DNA of 64,000 bases, taken from Hydra vulgaris. Lineage: Eukaryota; Cnidaria; Hydrozoa; Anthoathecata; Hydridae. The stretch covers positions 22,305,001 through 22,369,000 of the forward strand of contig NC_088921.1 of NCBI RefSeq assembly GCF_038396675.1. Direction: 5' to 3'. Both the position numbers and the translations under genes were made by a program. Under the pieces are notes generated by a model. That model saw nothing but the letters and a program-made list of their open reading frames with translations. It was not told the origin of the DNA and searched no databases. Of the stretch, positions 55,346 through 64,000 are shown piece by piece. The stretch's first letter is position 1. Every line of letters starts with the position of its first letter.

Positions 55346-55810
55346 TTGAGTATAAATTTTATTTTTATAAAGAGAATATTCTATAAATATTATATTTATA
55401 AAGTGCTTTAATTGTATCCTACCTAGGTTTTGCTTTGTGTGCAGGTGCATTGCCATGTAAAAAATTACTTTGTCAGGTCTTATGGTCCATTTTAATCATT
55501 TTTCGATCAATGGATGGTTTAAGTTAATCATTTGTTGTATCTGAAAAATAGTTTCATCACACCTTTCTGACCCTAACAAACTCAGAGCATTGCCTTTTTT
55601 GCTAAATTTATATGGTTTTGCAATCAATATTGATGGTTGTCCCAGATTAACCTATGATTTTTCTATTTTGGGATTCTTAAAATAAACCCACTTTTCATCA
55701 CCAATAACAATTCGATGCAAAACTGATTTTCTTTCATTTCTTTGAAACAAAATTTCACAAGTATTTTTTCGGTTTTTCATTCAATTTATGCAGCACCCAT
55801 TTTCAACACT
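55346..55810 (-). pseudogene. mariner transposase fragment
   Basis: Minus-strand reading from 55800: WVLHKLNEKPKKY, then VIGDEKWVYFKNPKI (first catalytic Asp, mariner GDEKW), QPSILIAKPYKFSKKGNALS, INLNHPLIEK and FLHGNAPAHKAKPR (mariner LLHDNAPSHTA). The second catalytic Asp is Gly here (HGNAP for HDNAP). Stops and shifts throughout. It is joined to the LINE copy at about 55346. Confidence 0.78.
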
Positions 55811-55869
55811 TTTATATCTTGCCCATAACTTTTAAACAGTTAGAAACAGTTTATTGTGCAGCATTTATG

Positions 55870-56113
55870 CAAGCAAGTGTTTATGGTGCAAGTCAACTGT
55901 TTATTGTGCAACATTGTGCATGCGAAAAGCTCTGAGTTCTATCCCTGCCATGCCCCTAGTAGTACTGCGCTCCACTTGTTTCTTTGTGCATTATTTGTCA
56001 AGGTTTATGTTTCAGAGTTGAGAGAGGGTTATAACGACCAATAAAGTAGCCTCCTCCACTCTAGTGAAATTCTCAGCCTTGGGAAGGTGATCTACAAAAA
56101 AAAAAAAAAAAAT
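55870..56113 (+). mobile_element. SINE, plus-strand copy with A-tail
   Basis: Contains tctgagttctatccctgcc (B-box side), agtagtactgcgctccactt, tgtcaaggtttatgtttcag and agccttgggaaggtgatcta followed by about 17 A (56096-56112). These blocks match the reverse complement of 876-1054 and 8886-9186. The A-box is not clear, so the head is truncated or diverged. Confidence 0.72.
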
Positions 56114-56114
56114 T

Positions 56115-56820
56115 AACATTTCTGCAATTTGCTTTTGATTCAAAGTATCATCTTTATACAATGCTGCTTGAAACTCAGTGTTTCCAAACTCTGCACTTTT
56201 CTTCATCAAATCATCAATTTCTGGTAAAAAAAATTCAACATTTTTAACATAATAAAAAAATATGTTGTTTGTTCAATGACTTAATGTAAGTTGTTTAATA
56301 TAATGTTTTTATGTTGATGTATGTTGTTCAATATGATGTTTGTATGTTATTCAATATGATGTTCAGTATGATGTTTGTTCAATGACTTGATGAATGTATG
56401 TTGGATATGACAGATGTTATACTAACCAAATACTAAATAATTAAGGCTTGTTCGCAACAAATGTTACCTCTTGACACAAATGTTTAATCAAATCTGGTCC
56501 CATTTAAAATGTCATTTTGTCAGGAGTTACTAGATATGGGTAAGAAAACAATTTAAAAGTTGAAATCCTAAACTTTGACTTCATTGCATGTATTTAATTA
56601 ATTATAATAATAAAAATTTTGTTATAAATAATATGTAAGTAACAATACCAAATAATCAATTATTTACCAATCAAGTACTTTCTTAATTTGCAATCATAGC
56701 TGTACATTTTTTTCATATTAAGTGAGTGATTTATATCCATTTGTATATTGTTAAAATTTGTTTGTTTTGGTACCAAAACAAGAATTTGTAGGAGTGTATA
56801 TTAAATATCAGGATAAGCAG
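56115..56820. other. Spacer with degenerate tandem phrases
   Basis: tgttgttcaatatgatgttt-like phrases recur between 56262 and 56400 with loose periodicity. No gene. Confidence 0.4.
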
Positions 56821-56986
<166 letters not shown>

Positions 56987-57176
56987 AATTGTAAATACCA
57001 AACAATAATAGTCAAAATATATAGAAAATCTATTAATTAAGCTAGTAAATATAATAATTCTAATATAAAACAAGTGTTAATAATATGTTATTGAAGATTA
57101 CTTGACAACTTCCCTAATTTATCAAGTTTTAACTATATGTTTGTTAATTTTCACCAACAACATTTCTTTAAAATGT

Positions 57177-57226
57177 TAAGGGTTTAGGATTTAGGATTAG
57201 GATTAAGTGTTTAGGATTAGGGTTAA
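57177..57226. repeat. Interstitial telomere-like TTAGGG tract, degenerate
   Basis: ttaagggtttaggatttagg, then attaggattaag and ttaggattagggttaacc: about seven imperfect TTAGGG-type units. Confidence 0.65.
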
Positions 57227-57446
57227 CCAGAAAATTTCTGTTGACCAGTCTCAAACCCTTTTCTTATCTAACAGGCTGGGAATTTTCTTTTAATTAGTTA
57301 TCTGTTTGTAGATACAGAGTTTCTTCTTTTAGTCAGTTTTTTTTTATTAGTCTACCGCTATCTTTACTTTTATAACATCTTTTCTAGTAAATAAATACAA
57401 CTTATGTTCCCATTGTGTATAATTATAAATTTTTGTTTACATTGAT

Positions 57447-57756
57447 ATACATTGGATGTAAGTTTCTTTTAGTGCTGTTGCTGATTTAACTAAACCTGCC
57501 TTGATTGATGCTGAATTGATTTTTGCTGAAGATAAATAATTTTTTGTTGACCACAAAAATATAATGAGACCTCATGCTAAAGTTGTGATTAAGTTGAACT
57601 CATTCATTTGAACTAAATAGTAACTTTAGCTTGAAGTCTTACTATACTTTTGTGGTCAACATTAAATTACATATCTTCAGCAGGACCAATCCAGAATCAA
57701 TCAAGGCAGCTGTAGTTAAACCAGCAACAGCACTAGAAACTTTGCATCTAATGTAT
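57447..57756. mobile_element. Long fold-back element (arms about 140 bp)
   Basis: Left arm from atacattggatgtaagtttc through gtgctgttgctgatttaact and gttgaccacaaaa; right arm in reverse with ttttgtggtcaac, ttaaaccagcaacagcac and ctaatgtat. Arms are about 80% complementary, and the loop is roughly 57600-57625. Either a MITE or a hairpin RNA source; no ORF. Confidence 0.75.
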
Positions 57757-58669
<913 letters not shown>

Positions 58670-60080
58670 TTTATTTGAAGTATATCGATGACCTTTAAAC
58701 CTGATAACAGAGTAAACTATACGCTGATTAAAACAAATCTAATTAAAGTAAATATAATATTTATAATAATGATGACATTTAAATTATAATAATCATTATG
58801 ATTATCCTTTAATGTACAATGTACAATTTTAATGTACAATTATTAAACATTGACAATTCCACGATTTTTAATAAAATGTTTATAAAGAAAACAAAAATTC
58901 CGAGAAATCTCCGAGGCGCGTTAGTGGTCCAGAATTTTTTATCCGTGGCCAAAAGTACTAAAAAATCCATTCTTCTAAACTTTTTATTTCTTTTATTTTT
59001 GCAGCATACGCTTTCACTCTACTCCAGTTTAATTATTAGATATTAGAACTATTTCTCGCTAGAACCTTACATAATAACTTTAAAAATATCAAATTTTTTT
59101 TAAAGTACTTTCTTATTATTTGGCACCCCTTTGACACCTGCCGCCAAGGACAAACTGTCATTTACCCCTTTCCCCTCTTGGCGTCCCTGGTTTTAGTTAA
59201 TGTCAAAAACAGCAGCGACCAAGCATCCTTTATGATATTTTTGAGTTCAAACTTAATGACTTTTTAAAATATAAAAAAAAAGAATGGTTTAAAGTTAAGT
59301 TACTTGTTACATGAACGAAGTTATTAAGTTTTCATTAAATTCTATTAGACACATCTGACCGTTATTATAAAATATGTTATTTTTTTAAATACATTAATGT
59401 TCTCGTTAATGGAAAAAATAAGGAAATTTTTTTACTATAGATACTTAAAAATTAAACATTTAAGTATTTGATTCTACCTGAATGTCTCTCTCTCTCTCTC
59501 TCTCTCTCAAAATTGACTTAAGTGATGTTGTTGACTTTACTGATGTTTAACACGTATAAAGGTTGTTTAGTACTATTTAATATAAAAGCTGCGACTATAA
59601 ATTATTTTGCCTTTAAACCAATTTCAAAATATTAGGGTTTTGGAACATTTATCTTTTTATTTTGCAATACATTGTAGTGTAAATATAAATTTTTTTTTAA
59701 TTTGAAATTATAAATATATATTTTAAATTTTAAATATGGCGGCTCTCTTTTAAACACAAGGATGAACAAGGGTCGGCTTAAACTATCAAAGAAAAAAAAA
59801 CTAAAAAATGCTAAACATTTAACATAAAAAAACGAAATATGCAACAAAGATTATACAAACTTATTTGAAAAAACAAAGAAACTCTGCAAAAAACCTTACT
59901 ATGCAAAATTATTGGAAAATACGAATGATGGGACAAAAACAAAAACAAACTTGGAATATCATAAATGAATAACTGGTAAAAATAAATTGCAAACGAAAAA
60001 AAACTTTTCATAAAAACCCATTTTTCTTAAAGCAGGGTAAAAATGAAAAATTCCATAATTTTTCATAAAATTTGAATCTT
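58670..60080. other. Spacer with a (TC)12 microsatellite
   Basis: 59485-59508 is pure tc. tgtacaat is tandemly repeated at 58812-58840. A short GC-richer block at 59128-59200 (cacctgccgccaagg) could be an old repeat remnant. No coding sequence is identified. Confidence 0.4.
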
Positions 60081-60081
60081 A

Positions 60082-61387
60082 ACGAGTGATGCGGAATTTA
60101 TCGGACAAATCCTAATTTCATTATTTGAGCATAATAATTAGTTTTTGTAGCTTATCTTTAATTTTATCACAAAAACTGAGTATTACTTGAGCATAATAAT
60201 CAGTTTTTGTGGTAAAATGAGGTTAAATGCAGCTGAACGAGAATCTTTTCGAAAGCGACTAAAAATGTTTTTTGTAAATAAACCTAATATAAAAAAAGAA
60301 AAATCGTAAATCATTTTGAAAAGGAAGAATTTGCTCGAAGTATTATATATGATAACCTAAAAAGACTTGAAACTGTTCAATCGTTTTCTGATAGAAAGCA
60401 CCCTGGTTGTCCGACATCCTGGACTAGAGAAAAGAAAGCCGAATTAATGAGACTTGTCAACAATCGAAAAGGGGTCAGTTAGAGAAAAATAGGTATTAAA
60501 TTCGGTGTAAATCAATCGACAATTGGTCGTCAGTTAAAAAAAATGAATATTAAATATAGAAAACGTGAAAAGACTCCAAAATACACTATAGAACAACAAA
60601 TAAAGGCAAAGAAAAGAATCAGGAAACTAGTTAACCAACTCTATAACACAAAACCGCTTCTAGTCATCGATGACGAAAAATACTTTTGTTTTGCAGGGGA
60701 CAACATGCCTGGAAATTCTGGATACTACAAAAACAACAAAAAGACATGCCCCAAAAGTGTTCGTTTTATAGTAAAAGAGAAATTTCCAAAAAAATTATTA
60801 ATGTGGATAGCCATATCTGACCGTGGTATGTCCGAGCCATTGTTTCGCACTTCCAAGGCTGTAGCGATCAATTCATTAATCTATATTAATGAATGTTTAG
60901 AAAAACAACTTCTTCCATTTTTTCACAAATATCATGGAGACTTTAACTATTTATTTTGGCCAGATTTAGCAAGTTCTCATTATTCTAAAGATTCTCTAAA
61001 TTGGATGGACCAATATGTCTATTACGTTGATAAAGGATCCAATCCCCCAAATGTGCCTCAAGCACAACCAATTGAAAATTTTTGGGGACATTTGGCACAG
61101 AAGGTTTACGAGGGAGATTGGCAAGCTTCAACAGAGCAAGTTTTGATTGATCGCATTAAACTAAAACTACAAGAAATTGATTTAAACTTTATACAGTCGC
61201 ATATGAAAGGCGTCAGAGCAAAATTGAGATCAATTGCAGATGGTGGTGTTTTTTCATATAAAAAATAATATATTTTTATTAAAAGATAAATGCTTTATTT
61301 AAAAAAAATATAACAGTAGTTTGTTTTTTTATTTATAAATAAGTTATTGACGTTTTTATTTTGTCCGATAACTTCCGCATCACCCGT
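60082..61387 (+). mobile_element. Tc1/mariner (IS630 group) element, 1.3 kb, nearly complete
   Basis: Terminal inverted repeats of about 26 bp: acgagtgatgcggaa...tcggacaaa at the left and the complement of acgggtgatgcggaagttat at the right. A TA precedes the left end; the right side has CA. The transposase begins at 60217 (MRLNAAERESFRKRLKMFF), with a frameshift near 60300 and an in-frame TAG near 60478. Confidence 0.85.
60217..61268 (+). pseudogene. Tc1/mariner transposase, DD36E spacing, catalytic core intact
   Basis: The N-terminal helix-turn-helix part (60217-60540: DRKHPGCPTSW, IGIKFGVNQSTIGRQLKKM) is damaged by a frameshift and a stop. From 60543 an unbroken 241-codon frame holds the catalytic triad: VIDDEKYF (first D), FWPDLASSHY (second D), VPQAQPIENFWGHL (E). 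There are 36 residues between the second D and the E. IENFW is typical of this group. The frame ends GVFSYKK-TAA. The intact core with only two N-terminal lesions suggests a fairly young copy. Confidence 0.87.
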
Positions 61388-61389
61388 CA

Positions 61390-61760
61390 TCCTAAATCTA
61401 GTAAAACTATAATGGAAGTGTTTAAAATGAACCTTTGCATATGATAAAAAAAAACAACAAAAAAAAACTGACAATAAAAAAAAAAATAGTGTAAACAAAG
61501 ATATAGTTAAATGAGTTTTTGATATCATTTAACAGTCATTGTTTCATATCTTTAACTTTTAATATTGAAAAAAAGGCGTTGTGTCACAATGATTAATAGT
61601 CGCTAAAATCACTGTAACTTTTAGGTCTGGTATAGTAACTATTGTTTCAAATTACAGGCTCATTTCTATATCTCAAAATTAAAAGAACGTATTGTGCATA
61701 ATAGAGTTGAATGTATTGTGTACAATAGATGATTTAATGCTAAACATAAAAATGGTTAAT
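61390..61760. other. Spacer, nothing recognised
   Basis: AT-rich. attgtgcataatagagttgaatg and attgtgtacaatagatg form a loose direct repeat at 61692-61730. Confidence 0.4.
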
Positions 61761-61763
61761 AGC

Positions 61764-61989
61764 AGCTGCGGCGCAGTGGTTAGAGCGCTTGCTTTAGAAG
61801 CAAAAAATTCAGGGTTCAATGCGAGCTCTCATTTTTCATAGGAGAGCTCATCTGTAAAGAAGGAGGCGTAATTTTCTTTGTTAAGTTCTCATCCGCGATG
61901 CTCTGTGACAAGACTGTTGGGTTTTCTTGAAACAACAAAAAAAATATTATAAACAAACTAACTAACAATAAACTATGCTGTACAATAAA

Positions 61990-61990
<1 letters not shown>
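61764..61990 (+). mobile_element. SINE with tRNA-like head
   Basis: A-box ggcgcagtggttagagcgc (61770-61788) and B-box gggttcaatgcg (61812-61823) with tRNA-like spacing, then a non-tRNA body to an A/CAA-rich tail near 61930-61990. The acceptor stem does not pair, so it is not a functional tRNA. The body differs from the other SINE copies; probably a second family. Confidence 0.65.
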
Positions 61991-63010
<1,020 letters not shown>

Positions 63011-63034
63011 TCATCTAAAAAAACATTTTGATGG

Positions 63035-63090
63035 TAATTGAGCTGAATATGATGACAATGGATCAATTGTCATCATATTCAGCTCAATTA
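63035..63090. repeat. 25-bp perfect inverted repeat, 6-nt loop
   Basis: Left arm 63035-63059 (taattgagctgaatatgatg...), right arm 63066-63090 exactly complementary; loop ggatca. Confidence 0.95.
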
Positions 63091-64000
63091 ATAGGTACTT
63101 TTGACGTGTATTTTGTGTTACATTTCCACAACCAGTTCATAGAGGAATTTGAGATGGTTTTTTTACTAATCCTTTCACAAACTATAAACGTTTTAATTGA
63201 TCTGCTAAAAACCATATCAAAAGCTCCAATGCAAAACCAGACAAATACAATGTTTACCAATTACGAAATATGTGACCGTGTGAATAAAAAAAACAACTGC
63301 TTTTACTCAGCGTTTTTTGAGTAATTACTCTGCTATGCGTCAATAAAATATTTAGCAATTTTTCTCAAATTTTTATTCACGTAAGGCTGAGCAATTACTT
63401 CAAAAGCACTGAGTAAAAGCAATTGTTTTTTTTTATTCAACTGACCTACAGTGTTTAGCAGACAATGATTGTCATTGTGTTTAGTAGACAATGATTGTCA
63501 TTGGCTTATGAAAGATTTTTGAGCAAAAGCAGACTCTTACTTACTGCAACTACATAGACAAATTACCAATATTGTGCAAAAGCAGATAAATCCTGCTTAG
63601 TATTTCGTGCAAAATCAAACAAATCCAACAACTAATTAAGTTGATCAAAACAAACCACGTGATGTTTACAACTTCTAAAGCCAATTATTTTTTTGAAAAC
63701 GAGAATGACTACTAACTTCGTTTTGCATTATTTATTATAATTTTTATACTTTAATTAGTTATCAAATTGTAGCAAATTATTGTTATTTATATTTTAGATC
63801 TGTTATAATGCAAATTAATTACGAAAATGTAGACGATTTAGAGTTCGTTGAAGAACGCAGTAGATATTAGTAGCTGTTTTAGAAAGCGGAAGATTAATAA
63901 AACAAAGCGATCAGTTGCGAATAAAAAAAGGTAAGTTTACCGGTGTTATGATGATTTTAGTTCTAATTCTATATGTGACCCTTAAATGTGATGCAAAAAA
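63091..64000. other. Spacer at the right edge
   Basis: tagtagacaatgattgtcattg and a near copy are in tandem at 63455-63502, each with a gacaatgattgtc palindrome. actgagtaaaagcaattgtttttt near 63407 is an inverted copy of sequence near 63290-63320. A possible short exon (ATG at 63808, 20 codons MQINYENVDDLEFVEERSRY) is too weak to call. Confidence 0.35.

Noticed and set aside
61764..61830. tRNA gene
   Set aside because: A- and B-boxes are present but the acceptor and anticodon arms do not pair, and a SINE-type body follows.
63808..63931. First exon of a gene at the right edge (MQINYENVDDLEF, with a later gtaagt)
   Set aside because: The frame stops after 20 codons and the donor at about 63931 is out of frame; too little sequence follows.

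Overview
This is eukaryotic nuclear DNA, very AT-rich, with intron-split genes using GT/AG splice sites, long (TA)n microsatellites, tRNA-derived SINEs and a dense mix of decayed LINE, hAT, Tc1/mariner, P-like, Transib-like and MITE insertions. The two recognisable host genes are animal genes (a COMMD9 homologue and a RABGEF1/Rabex-5 homologue). Base composition and repeat style suggest a cnidarian, most likely Hydra. The species is inference; the gene identities rest on motifs read in the sequence.

Layout. 1-1806: the last exon of COMMD9 on the + strand, preceded by a large TA microsatellite. 2.5-5.6 kb: a decayed Tc1-like transposase and a LINE whose C-terminal coding segment has expanded into a minisatellite. 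5.8-25.3 kb: a complete RABGEF1 gene on the + strand. I reconstructed 15 exons with consistent phases, 1743 nt in total, encoding 580 residues plus stop. Its introns hold SINEs, a hAT element on the minus strand, MITEs, tandem repeats and two long TA tracts. 25.5-31 kb: fragments of a LINE, a Transib/RAG1-like element, an unclassified DNA transposon and a pair of fold-back elements.

31.5-34.6 kb (minus strand): the most interesting gene. A 906-codon open frame carries a Mab-21/cGAS-like nucleotidyltransferase with its GSS, E-x-D and later D motifs, about 290 extra residues inside the catalytic core, a ZZ-type zinc finger and a second Cys/His cluster. A 9-base homopolymer breaks the frame just before an in-register C-terminal extension. 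This is a candidate cGAS-like receptor, a class of animal nucleotide-second-messenger sensors. The enzyme activity is inferred from motifs only.

35-64 kb: essentially all mobile and repetitive DNA. It includes P-element remnants, a Transib-like element ending in a CACAGTG heptamer, a 3.2-kb element with 19-bp terminal inverted repeats and repeated GTCAC/GTGAC hairpins, three LINE copies of two kinds, a mariner remnant, a nearly complete DD36E-spaced Tc1/mariner copy, several MITEs and fold-backs, and five more long microsatellites. Short-loop near-perfect hairpins recur across the window, several of them inside dead transposase genes, and look like template-switch scars.
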